Source: Antarcticibacterium arcticum (GTDB lineage Bacteria; Bacteroidota; Bacteroidia; Flavobacteriales; Flavobacteriaceae). Taken from it: a DNA stretch of 64,000 nt. A program made the translations under genes and the position numbers. Shown here piece by piece: positions 15,605 through 23,349 of the stretch. The stretch's first letter is position 1. The number at the start of each line of letters is the position of its first letter. The notes beneath the pieces were generated by a model. The model was given only the letters and a program-made list of their open reading frames with translations. It made no database searches and was not told the origin of the DNA. The DNA lies in the NCBI RefSeq assembly GCF_007993795.1, contig NZ_CP042476.1, positions 1,674,001 through 1,738,000 of the forward strand, read 5' to 3'.

Positions 15605-15743
15605 CTACTTCTTAATTTTTGTCACAGCAAAGAACCGACAACAATGTTAAGTAGATGTTACCCGCTTATCATGATTAAGTAAAATAAAAAAGGTTGCCTG
15701 GCCAAGGCAACCTGTCATACATCTAATCGACAAAAATTAAGAA
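15605..15743 (-). promoter_or_regulatory. predicted nested RNA leader of the pst operon
   Basis: Read on the minus strand from 5 prime to 3 prime. A 15-nt segment (15743-15729) is the exact complement of 15623-15609, which ends 5 nt before the porin ATG. Inside it, UAGAUGU (15725-15719) pairs with ACAUCUA (15658-15652). Inside that sits a 9-bp hairpin (AGGTTGCCT/AGGCAACCT, 15713-15691) with a U-rich tail. Full-length RNA could thus fold the start region into a long stem, while termination at the inner hairpin would release a short RNA carrying an anti-start sequence. Pairings are seen; regulation is inference. Confidence 0.5.
15683..15713 (-). terminator. terminator hairpin within the porin leader
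   Basis: AGGTTGCCT / AGGCAACCT, 9 perfect pairs with a 5-nt loop, followed on the minus strand by TTTTTATTTT. It lies about 90 nt before the porin start, so it would end transcription before the operon unless bypassed. Confidence 0.7.
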
Positions 15744-15919
15744 TATATGCTTTTAACTTAATGCACATCAAGTAAACCAAAGAAAATTGTTTTAATTAAT
15801 AACAGCGTTAAGCCAATATCAATTAATTATTAATTTGTAGGCTTTCGGGAGGTAAAATTTTTCCCTACGAGAGGTGAATGCAGAATGCCCGAAATGGAAG
15901 TAGATTCGATAATTTTCCA

Positions 15920-15990
15920 AAATACAAAAGAGCACATCGGGTAAATGTGCTCTTGCGTCAATTAACAAAAAAAAACCTAACTCTTTTTGA
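15920..15990 (-). ncRNA. candidate small RNA upstream of the pst operon
   Basis: On the minus strand a -7 box TAGCTTTG (16003-15996) is followed, after a start near 15989, by about 70 nt ending in a 10-bp hairpin AAGAGCACAT / ATGTGCTCTT (15954-15928) and TTTTGTATTTT. No clear -33 element is present. The hairpin is certain; a transcript is inference. Confidence 0.3.
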
Positions 15991-16235
15991 AAAAACAAAG
16001 CTACATTAAAATTGGATTAAAATTTTAATTTTTATACTTATTTTTCTGTTAACTTATTAAGTTAATATGAAAAGGCCTTAAATACCTAACCATTTAAGGG
16101 GTTTAGAAAAGTAAGTTTCTTCGAATCGTGGTATCAACGATCCAAAAAAAGAAGATTCTACACCATAATATTTACAGGAATGATCAATAAAGATTAAAAT
16201 TCTGATAGAATAGAAAGAACTAAATACGGGATAAT

Positions 16236-16249
16236 ATGATCCAGGTCAT
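16236..16249. promoter_or_regulatory. Crp/Fnr-like dyad upstream of usp
   Basis: ATGATCCAGGTCAT: inverted ATGA/TCAT arms with 6-nt spacing, 59 nt before the usp start codon. Fnr-type control of universal stress proteins is common in oxygen-limited growth, so an anaerobic regulator is a reasonable guess. Confidence 0.4.
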
Positions 16250-16308
16250 TATTTGCCTAAAAGGGATAATTTAATTTTACCCCCTAAACAGGTATAGATG
16301 TTATTCCT

Positions 16309-17118
16309 ATGAATGTACTCATTTTAACAGATCTTTCCCAGGTAGCAAAGAATGCTGCGGAATTTGCGCTGCAATTTCTAAGAAAAACACCTGTGAAATT
16401 TTATCTTCTTAATATAGGACAGTTTCATACAGATGAGGATCCACAAATGCCTGCCAATGAAAGAATGGCCCGCGCTCTTGTAAAAATAGAAAGGCGAATT
16501 CTGGAGCTGAAAAAGCTTACGACAAATCCAGATCACCAGTTTGAAGCCTTATATTCTGAGAATGACCTGGTAACCGCCACCCGGCGTTATACCGATGCAA
16601 AGAAGATAGACCTGATTGTAATGGGAGCCGCGAATAAGGGCTTTTCTCCTTATACAATTGTAGGGAACCAAACCTATGAGATCCTGAAAAAAATTAAATG
16701 TAATCTTCTGGCAGTTGCAGAAGGTTCAGAATTCCGGAAGATTGAAAAATTGATCTTTCCATATACTTATATCCCTTCGCTGGATGAAACTATAAGAAAA
16801 CTTGAGAATTTTTCAGCATTTGAAAAAAAGGTAGAGATCAATGTGATGGAGATCTTTGGAAATACTGAAGAAGAAGATATTATATCTACTGGTGCAGGAA
16901 CCCTGGTTGCTACCACCAATAGTAGTCGCGTAAAACATTTAAAAATGCGCGACCTTGATATTTTTTCTATTTCGCAGCTCCAAAAGATCCAGGAAGATTT
17001 TGACCTTATAGCCCTAATGGGTAAAGATATTACCCTTTGTTACAAGTTACTGCACAATAAATATGGGATCTTTTCCACAATCTCGGGAAAGCTGCCCATA
17101 TTTATTCTGCATGATTAG
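16309..17118 (+). CDS. universal stress protein, UspA family
   Basis: 269 residues. The N-terminal Usp domain is recognisable: MNVLILTDLSQVAKNAAEFAL begins the first strand and helix, and IDLIVMGAANKG-x-YTIVGNQT corresponds to the ATP-binding loop, although the usual GxxGx9GS/T is degenerate (a G-A-A-N-K-G start and VGNQT instead of VGS). The second half looks like a diverged second Usp repeat without a nucleotide loop. It is cytosolic and of uncertain partner. It is monocistronic with a Crp/Fnr-like dyad upstream, and ends 20 nt before a convergent alcohol dehydrogenase gene. Confidence 0.8.
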   Translation: MNVLILTDLSQVAKNAAEFALQFLRKTPVKFYLLNIGQFHTDEDPQMPANERMARALVKIERRILELKKLTTNPDHQFEALYSENDLVTATRRYTDAKKIDLIVMGAANKGFSPYTIVGNQTYEILKKIKCNLLAVAEGSEFRKIEKLIFPYTYIPSLDETIRKLENFSAFEKKVEINVMEIFGNTEEEDIISTGAGTLVATTNSSRVKHLKMRDLDIFSISQLQKIQEDFDLIALMGKDITLCYKLLHNKYGIFSTISGKLPIFILHD

Positions 17119-17137
17119 ACCCTGGCCAAAAATTCTT

Positions 17138-18193
17138 TTAACTATCTGTGTTTAAGGATTTCATATCTATCACAAACCTGTATTTCACATCGCTCTTCAG
17201 CATTCGCTCATATGCCGTGTTGATGTCCTGCATATCTATTACCTCAACATCGCAAACAATATTATGTTCTCCGCAAAAATCCAGCATTTCCTGAGTTTCT
17301 TTTATTCCGCCTATTAAACTCCCGGCCACTCTTTTCCGCTGGAATATTAACTGACCTCCATGCATGGGATCCAATGGTTCAACTGCGCCTACTATTACCA
17401 TGGTGGCATCGCGTTTAAGCAAACCCAGATAGGGATTAAGATCATGGCCTACTGGAATGGTATTAAGTAAAAAATCGAAAGAGCTGGCATGTTTTGCCAT
17501 TTGTTCTTCATCTTTTGAAATCAATACATCTGCCGCGCCTAATTCTCTTGCGTCTTCGCCTTTAGAAGGGGATGAGGTGATCATCACAACCTCAGCACCC
17601 ATAGCATGGGCAAATTTAACGCCCATGTGCCCCAGGCCTCCCAATCCAATTACTCCAACCTTATCCCCCTTTTTCACCTTCCAGTGACGAAGCGGAGAAA
17701 ATGTAGTAATACCTGCGCAGAGTAAGGGCGCAGCCGCTTTGGCATCCAGATTTTCAGGTACGCGTACCACAAAATCCTTGTCTACCACTATCTTTTGGGA
17801 ATAGCCCCCAAAGGTCATCCCGCCCATATATTTATCTGGTCCGTTATAGGTAAAGGTTGATCCCTTTTCGCAATATTGTTCAAGGCCTTCCTTACATGCC
17901 GTACAATGCCGGCATGAATCTACCATACAACCTACTCCCACGAGTTGGCCTTCCTTAAAGTTAGAAACATTGTTTCCCACCTTTAATACCCGTCCAATGA
18001 TCTCATGACCCGGAACCAGGGGATACTGACTCATACCCCAGTCATTTTTCACAAAGTGAAGATCTGAATGACACACCCCGCAATATTCTATATCTATATA
18101 TACATCATTCTCCTGTACTTCTCTTCGCTCCAACTCGAAAGGTTTTAAAGGAGCGGCTTGCTCGTGAGCGGCAAAAGCTTTAATCTTTTTCAT
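17138..18193 (-). CDS. zinc-dependent NAD(P) alcohol dehydrogenase (YahK/CAD type)
   Basis: Reversibly oxidises primary alcohols or reduces aldehydes. Catalytic zinc ligands lie in CGVCHSDLH and PGHEIIG plus a later Cys (LLCAG); the structural zinc cysteines are in VDSCRHCTACKEGLEQYC. The cofactor loop GLGGLGHMG is followed by VVMITSSPSK, where Ser after the strand favours NADPH as in cinnamyl-alcohol-type enzymes (inference). 351 residues matches the YahK/AdhC subgroup. It converges with usp, and stands alone upstream with 220 nt free of genes. Confidence 0.93.
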   Translation of the reverse strand: MKKIKAFAAHEQAAPLKPFELERREVQENDVYIDIEYCGVCHSDLHFVKNDWGMSQYPLVPGHEIIGRVLKVGNNVSNFKEGQLVGVGCMVDSCRHCTACKEGLEQYCEKGSTFTYNGPDKYMGGMTFGGYSQKIVVDKDFVVRVPENLDAKAAAPLLCAGITTFSPLRHWKVKKGDKVGVIGLGGLGHMGVKFAHAMGAEVVMITSSPSKGEDARELGAADVLISKDEEQMAKHASSFDFLLNTIPVGHDLNPYLGLLKRDATMVIVGAVEPLDPMHGGQLIFQRKRVAGSLIGGIKETQEMLDFCGEHNIVCDVEVIDMQDINTAYERMLKSDVKYRFVIDMKSLNTDS

Positions 18194-18415
18194 ATGGAAT
18201 TGTTTTTTTTATTTTAGTGCAATTATGGGTTTGATAAAATTCACTGGGAAGGATTACCCGGGGGAAATTTAATCTCACCGCTAAATCTGTGATCTATCTT
18301 TTTCTCACTAAGGTACAGCAATAAATAGGATTCCTCCTGTAAAGAAAACCCTACGTTTAAAAAACGTAATAGAAAATTCGGAAAAAATAATATTCTCAAA
18401 GATCCCCTAAAATTT

Positions 18416-19318
18416 TTAAATTTTATAGTGAGCGAGGGCTTTTTCCAACTGTTTAGCGATATCCTTCCGTAGACTTTCAGGCTCTAATACTTTGACAGTA
18501 TCTCCAAAAGAAAGGATCTCCATTTTGAAATCATATGTAGGTACCAGCTCATATTCAAAAATATGTTCTGCCTTATTCTTAAGGATCTCTTTCTGGCTGT
18601 GATGAAGGGGAAGTGAATTTATATATCTTCCTTCTTTTGGTGTGAAGGAGAGTATGATCCTTTCCGGCCGTTCCCCGGTACCGTTAATGATACCAAAAGT
18701 ATATTTATATTCTTTAGAGGGATCAAAATCTTTTATTTCCCTGAATTTTTTACTTCCTATTTCCAGTCCTGCCATGCGGTCCAGACCAAAATTCTTTACC
18801 ACATCTCCTGACGCATCCCTGGCAAGCAGGTACCATCGGTTTCTGGCCTCTTTGATGGCAACCGGATGTACCGTTCTTTTGGTAACGGAGCCATCAACAA
18901 ATTTGCTGTAATTAAAACTCACTTCCAGCCTGTTTCTTATAGCGTGCAAAAGCCCGTGCATGTGCTCGGTTCCCAAAGCCCTGCGACCCTCAAAGATAAG
19001 ATGATTGCCAAAGCTGTTCCCCATTCGTATAGCATTGAAAAGATCAAATGATTCCATGAGCCTTTCGCTTTGAGCCTCCCGTTCATCTTCTTCAATATAG
19101 TAGACCTTTCGTTTTTTATCATATTTGATATCCACCTGGTAAAGACCAGAAATCTCTATCATCGCCCGCTGAAAAGTGCGCAGGGAACACGTTAGCCTGT
19201 CGCCCGTGATCTCCTCCTGTAACTTTAAAAAACTCCTGATCTCCTTAAAGGTCGAGGGCTTTTTGGTAAGTTGATGGATAATAAATCTATGGCGTTGTAT
19301 CCCTTCCTGTCTGGACAT
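18416..19318 (-). CDS. WYL-domain transcriptional regulator
   Basis: A DNA-binding regulator: residues about 1-70 form a DeoR-like helix-turn-helix with surrounding helices, and the middle contains the WYL domain with the name-giving residues in NRWYLLARD. The C-terminal part (IILSFTPKEG to the end) is the WYL-associated domain. WYL proteins sense nucleotides, nucleic acids or other ligands; the one here is unknown. It is divergently placed from the zinc-ribbon gene, about 137 nt away, so it may control that promoter or its own. 300 residues is a normal length. Confidence 0.88.
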   Translation of the reverse strand: MSRQEGIQRHRFIIHQLTKKPSTFKEIRSFLKLQEEITGDRLTCSLRTFQRAMIEISGLYQVDIKYDKKRKVYYIEEDEREAQSERLMESFDLFNAIRMGNSFGNHLIFEGRRALGTEHMHGLLHAIRNRLEVSFNYSKFVDGSVTKRTVHPVAIKEARNRWYLLARDASGDVVKNFGLDRMAGLEIGSKKFREIKDFDPSKEYKYTFGIINGTGERPERIILSFTPKEGRYINSLPLHHSQKEILKNKAEHIFEYELVPTYDFKMEILSFGDTVKVLEPESLRKDIAKQLEKALAHYKI

Positions 19319-19455
19319 TTTTGCGTGGTTTTATACGTTGCTTTCAATTATCAAGATACCAAAAAAGCACGACATTTTATGTCGTTCATAGCAATTTTTA
19401 TTTATATCAGAATTCTAAAAATTTTCTTAAATTCGATATGATTAATCAAATTCTC

Positions 19456-20016
19456 ATGGCTAAAATAATCTGTACACAATGTGGGGAAGACAATCCTGTT
19501 ACCTCCAAATTTTGCGCCTCCTGTGGGTATGCGCTTCCAAAAGATAGTTCGCAACCGGTAGCAGATCCTTCGGCAACAACTGCGATGGAAAAGAAGTCCT
19601 CTAAAAATACCATCCCCGGTACCATTGCAGGCGTGATCTTTTTTTTGCTGTCCTTTTTTGCAGTTCAGCATTTCTTTTTTAATGAACCGGTCTTTGACAC
19701 CACAATGTCAAAAATTGCAGATGAAATCAATAAGCAATGTCCTATGATGGTAGATGCAGATACACGCCTGGACAATGCCCTGGTCTTACCCGGCAATGTA
19801 TTCCAATACAATTATACCGTAATGAATGCCGAATTGGAAAATATAGATGTGCAGGCTTTTAAAACTTACCTGGAACCCATTATTACCAATGCGGTAAGTA
19901 CAGATCCTCAAATGCAATTCCAGCGCGATTATAAAACCACCATGAATTATAATTATAAAGATAAGAACGGCAGGCACCTCTTTCTTATATCTGTTACCCC
20001 CGATAAATATTTATAA
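19456..20016 (+). CDS. zinc-ribbon membrane protein of unknown function
   Basis: The start ATG at 19456 was chosen because it begins directly with a double zinc-ribbon CTQCGEDNPVTSKFCASCG; upstream in-frame codons would add about 45 residues of non-conserved sequence. A linker with Ser/Thr and Lys leads to one hydrophobic helix (about residues 57-76, IPGTIAGVIFFLLSFFAVQHF), then a 110-residue outside domain with strands and no recognised motif. The topology therefore has the zinc-ribbon in the cytoplasm and the tail outside. Function unknown. It is monocistronic and diverges from the WYL regulator. Confidence 0.75.
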   Translation: MAKIICTQCGEDNPVTSKFCASCGYALPKDSSQPVADPSATTAMEKKSSKNTIPGTIAGVIFFLLSFFAVQHFFFNEPVFDTTMSKIADEINKQCPMMVDADTRLDNALVLPGNVFQYNYTVMNAELENIDVQAFKTYLEPIITNAVSTDPQMQFQRDYKTTMNYNYKDKNGRHLFLISVTPDKYL

Positions 20017-20166
20017 CCCTTCACTCGAAAGATTTCAAAACAGACCGCGAAGAAACTAATATTACATTTATAGGAGTTCTAATTCCTAATATCTGCCACA
20101 ATCCCTATCTTCAATAAAATCAGGAGGATATAGTATAAGAATTTTGGAATAAAAGTGAATCGCATT

Positions 20167-20724
20167 ATGAAGACCGAAAAGGAAAAAATGCTCGCAGGCG
20201 AGCTTTATTACGCAGGAGATCCCATTCTTACCCGTGAAAGGTGGGAAGCAAGAAAACTATTAAGGAATTATAACCAGTTACCCGAAGAAGATACGACAGC
20301 ACGTGCCCATATTATAAAGGAACTCATACCTGACGCGGGGGAAGGACTTGAAATACAGCCTCCATTTTATTGCGATTATGGAAAAAATATAAAATTAGGG
20401 ACAAATGTTTACTTCAACTTTAACTGCGTTATTTTGGATGTCGCTCCCGTAATTATAGGCAACAATTGTCTTTTTGGGCCTGCAGTCCAAATTTATACTC
20501 CCACTCACCCTTTGGACCATGCCCAAAGAGCTTCGGGGATGGAAAGCGGTAAACATATTGAAATAGGGAACCATGTGTGGGTAGGTGGAAATGTAACTAT
20601 TTGCCCTGGCGTGAGCATAGGTGATCGAAGCGTAATAGGGGCTGGAAGCGTTGTTACTAAAAATATTCCGGCCGGGGTATTTGCAGCCGGAAATCCCTGC
20701 AAAATAATACGGGAATTGGAATAA
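20167..20724 (+). CDS. maa: maltose/galactoside O-acetyltransferase family protein
   Basis: Acetylates sugars from acetyl-CoA with a left-handed beta-helix. The start was set at the ATG 20167 because family members begin MKTEKEKMLAGELY; a GTG four codons upstream is also possible. The catalytic His is in TPTHPLDHAQR, and the hexapeptide repeats (GNHVWVGGNVTICPGVSIG, SVIGAGSVVTKNIPAGVFA) continue to the conserved AAGNPCKIIREL ending. 185 residues matches the family. The physiological acceptor is not known and may be detoxification of non-metabolised sugars. Confidence 0.93.
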   Translation: MKTEKEKMLAGELYYAGDPILTRERWEARKLLRNYNQLPEEDTTARAHIIKELIPDAGEGLEIQPPFYCDYGKNIKLGTNVYFNFNCVILDVAPVIIGNNCLFGPAVQIYTPTHPLDHAQRASGMESGKHIEIGNHVWVGGNVTICPGVSIGDRSVIGAGSVVTKNIPAGVFAAGNPCKIIRELE

Positions 20725-20843
20725 AATTTTTTCCGTAAAAATTATCACCTCATTTTTTAACTTTAATTTTTCTATACCAGCCTAATAATATTATCGCTTA
20801 ATCCCCTATCTTGGCAGGATTAATAAAAAATAAGATTCTATTT

Positions 20844-21872
20844 ATGAAGAAATTAATTTTAAGCGCCCTGACTATTAGCTTATTGAGTTGCGGCGTTCAC
20901 CAACAAAATAAGGTTGAGAATGCAGATGTGATGAAGTATGCAAATACTATTACTGCAGGTGAGCTTAGCGAGCATTTATACATTTTTGCAAGCGACGAAT
21001 TTGAAGGCCGTAATACAGGAGAACCGGGCCAGAAAAAAGCTGCCCAATATCTTGTAAATGAATACAAGAAACTAAATATTCCTTCTCCGGCAGGAGTAAC
21101 CAATTATTACCAGCCAGTACCTTCAACCGCGTTTCGTGGGAATGTAAAGGATTCAGAAAATGTGTTGGCTTTTCTTGAAGGAAGTGAATTTCCTGAAGAA
21201 GTACTGGTGATCTCTTCGCATTATGACCACGTGGGAATGGATGCTGAAGGAAATGTTTTTAATGGTGCAGATGATGATGGGTCCGGAACTGTAGCTATTC
21301 TTGAAATTGCCGATGCATTTATGCAGGCAAAAGCAGACGGTTTCCATCCAAAACGATCAATTTTGTTCCTGAATGTTACCGGAGAGGAAAAAGGCCTTAT
21401 TGGCTCTAAATGGTACACAGATAATCCTGTATTTCCCCTGGTAAATACTATTGCCAACCTTAATATTGATATGATTGGACGTATTGGCAACGGAAAAGAA
21501 GATGCCGGAGATTATGTATATCTTATTGGAAGTGACAAGTTAAGTACAGAACTTCATAACATAAGCGAAGAGATCAATGCGAAATATATAAATATGGAGC
21601 TTGATTACACCTATAATGACGAGAACGATCCTAACCGTTTTTATTACCGAAGCGACCATTACAACTTCGCTAAAAACAACATCCCTATCATTTTTTACTT
21701 TAACGGGGTGCATGCAGATTATCACAAGATCACTGATACTCCAGATAAGATCGAGTACGACTTGTTGGCAAAACGTGCACAACTGGTATTCTTAACCGCA
21801 TGGGAAGTTGCGAACCGGGATACGCGTCCTGTAGTTGACAAGCCTGTTGATGCCGCTGCCTCTGCCAGGTAA
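20844..21872 (+). CDS. M28 family zinc aminopeptidase, lipoprotein
   Basis: Removes N-terminal amino acids from peptides outside the cytoplasm. The ATG at 20844 starts a lipoprotein signal with LLSC (an upstream TTG is unlikely). Two-zinc ligands are all visible: His in SSHYDHVG, Asp in NGADDDGSG, the catalytic Glu pair in NVTGEEKGLIG, Asp in NIDMIGR, and His in DYHKITDTPDKI. 342 residues is compact, with only a short N-terminal region and no PA insert of note. It is followed by a strong bidirectional terminator. Confidence 0.93.
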   Translation: MKKLILSALTISLLSCGVHQQNKVENADVMKYANTITAGELSEHLYIFASDEFEGRNTGEPGQKKAAQYLVNEYKKLNIPSPAGVTNYYQPVPSTAFRGNVKDSENVLAFLEGSEFPEEVLVISSHYDHVGMDAEGNVFNGADDDGSGTVAILEIADAFMQAKADGFHPKRSILFLNVTGEEKGLIGSKWYTDNPVFPLVNTIANLNIDMIGRIGNGKEDAGDYVYLIGSDKLSTELHNISEEINAKYINMELDYTYNDENDPNRFYYRSDHYNFAKNNIPIIFYFNGVHADYHKITDTPDKIEYDLLAKRAQLVFLTAWEVANRDTRPVVDKPVDAAASAR

Positions 21873-21896
21873 TTCAGAGAAAATTCTAAAAAATTA

Positions 21897-21930
21897 AAAC
21901 TGCCCGGTATTTCCGGGCAGTTTTTTTTAT
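21897..21930. terminator. bidirectional terminator between M28 and decarboxylase genes
   Basis: CTGCCCGG / CCGGGCAG, eight pairs around TATTT, with AAAA on the left and TTTTTTTT on the right. It serves convergent genes on both strands. Confidence 0.9.
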
Positions 21931-21957
21931 TGGTGAAATTTATCCTTTACCTAATGT

Positions 21958-23349
21958 TTATGCCATTGTATCCAGGATCATATCTATATCGGCTTCAGTA
22001 GTATCGGGATTTATGAAACAGAATCTGGAAATGGTCTCATATTCCCCGTTGGATTTCCATTTTGTAGGAGTTACCAGGGCAAGTCCTTCCCTGTGATTTT
22101 TATAGGTCCAGTCCCGGTAATTTTCAGGTGTCCAGTTCTTTCTTCTGAAAAGCACTACAGAGAGGCTGGAGGGCCTTACCAATTCCAAATATGGTCTTTG
22201 CTTAATTTTTTCAGCAGCAATTTTTGCCAGTTCAATTCCGCGTTCTATAGCTTTCCTATATTTCTCTGTTCCATGCATCGCGAGTGAAAACCACAAAGGC
22301 ATTCCCCTTACCCGGCGCGTTAACTGAATTTGATAATCTGAAGGATTGAATCCCTGGGCGCCTTCATCTTTAAAGATCTCCAGATACGCTCCCTTTTGAG
22401 AATGCGCATTTGCTGCAAGCTCCATATTCTTATAGATCACCGCTCCGCAATCATAAGGAGAGAACAACCATTTATGTGGGTCTATAGTAATACTGTCTGC
22501 TTTTTCTATTCCGTTGAACAAATGCCTTACAGAGGTAGCTGCCAGGGCTCCCCCACCGTAAGCGCAATCTACATGCAGCCAAACCTTTTCCTTTTGGCAG
22601 GTATTGGCAATCCCCTCAAGGTCATCTATGATTCCTGCATTGGTGGTTCCCCCGGTGGCTACCACGGCAAAAAGGCGCTTGCGGTCTTTGTCCTCAAGTT
22701 CGTTTATGGCCTGTTGTAATTCTTTTCCGGTAAGGAAATCCCCGTCACAATCTATCATTATAAGATCTGCATCCATTACCCGGGCCATTGCCTGTACGGA
22801 GCTGTGCGCCCCGTTGGAAGTTAACAGCAGGCCTTTATGGCCAATATTGTTCACATCGCGGGAGCGCCATTCTTCCCGTGCCGCCACCATCGCCGATAAA
22901 TTGGCGGCGGTACCACCGCTGGTAAAGACCCCAAATGAACCTTTTGGTAAACCGGTTAATTCTACCAGCCATTTCATGGCCTGATTTTCACAAAAAATTC
23001 CACCTGCGCCTTCCATCCAGTATGCGCCGTGAATGCTGGAGGCCGAGGTTACAAGATCAAACATAATCGCCGCCCGGGTTGGTGCTGCAGGCACAAATGC
23101 AAGGTGTCGCGGGTGGTCAATGGGCACTGTGGCTTTTACCAGCACATCCCTGAATAACCTAAAGGCATTTTCTCCCCCAATTCCCATAGGGGTAATGGTT
23201 TCACCCACCAGTTCCAGAAGATCTGCTTCCCTTTTGGGAGAACCCAGCTCCGGGGTTACATTTGAAATTCGATCTATGGTGTATTTCATGACATCCAGAG
23301 TCATTTCAACCAGATCCATATCTATGGTATGCATTTTATTATTCTCCAA
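21958..23349 (-). CDS. PLP-dependent group II decarboxylase
   Basis: Removes CO2 from an aromatic or acidic amino acid using pyridoxal phosphate. The cofactor lysine is in ITIDPHKWLFSPYDCG; the stacking His and the PLP-binding Asp are in VWLHVDCAYGGG, and GGTAANLSAMVAAREEW binds the phosphate. 463 residues is typical for glutamate, tyrosine or diaminobutyrate decarboxylases, and the substrate cannot be told from this sequence. Its start overlaps the end of bshC by 11 nt, so it is probably downstream of bshC in an operon. Confidence 0.9.
   Translation of the reverse strand: MENNKMHTIDMDLVEMTLDVMKYTIDRISNVTPELGSPKREADLLELVGETITPMGIGGENAFRLFRDVLVKATVPIDHPRHLAFVPAAPTRAAIMFDLVTSASSIHGAYWMEGAGGIFCENQAMKWLVELTGLPKGSFGVFTSGGTAANLSAMVAAREEWRSRDVNNIGHKGLLLTSNGAHSSVQAMARVMDADLIMIDCDGDFLTGKELQQAINELEDKDRKRLFAVVATGGTTNAGIIDDLEGIANTCQKEKVWLHVDCAYGGGALAATSVRHLFNGIEKADSITIDPHKWLFSPYDCGAVIYKNMELAANAHSQKGAYLEIFKDEGAQGFNPSDYQIQLTRRVRGMPLWFSLAMHGTEKYRKAIERGIELAKIAAEKIKQRPYLELVRPSSLSVVLFRRKNWTPENYRDWTYKNHREGLALVTPTKWKSNGEYETISRFCFINPDTTEADIDMILDTMA

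Larger units (their letters stand above)
15744..16308. other. remainder of the usp-porin intergenic region
   Basis: No protein gene seen. It contains a second minus-strand hairpin with a weak T-tract (15921-15954), a possible minus-strand promoter box at 15996-16003, and near the right end a Crp/Fnr-like dyad serving the usp gene. The rest is very AT-rich. Confidence 0.5.

Noticed and set aside
15712..15729. CTGTCATACATCTAATCGAC as an E. coli-type Pho box near the porin
   Set aside because: Only one half-site (CTGTCAT) matches, and on the strand opposite to the operon. The E. coli box is also not established in Bacteroidetes.
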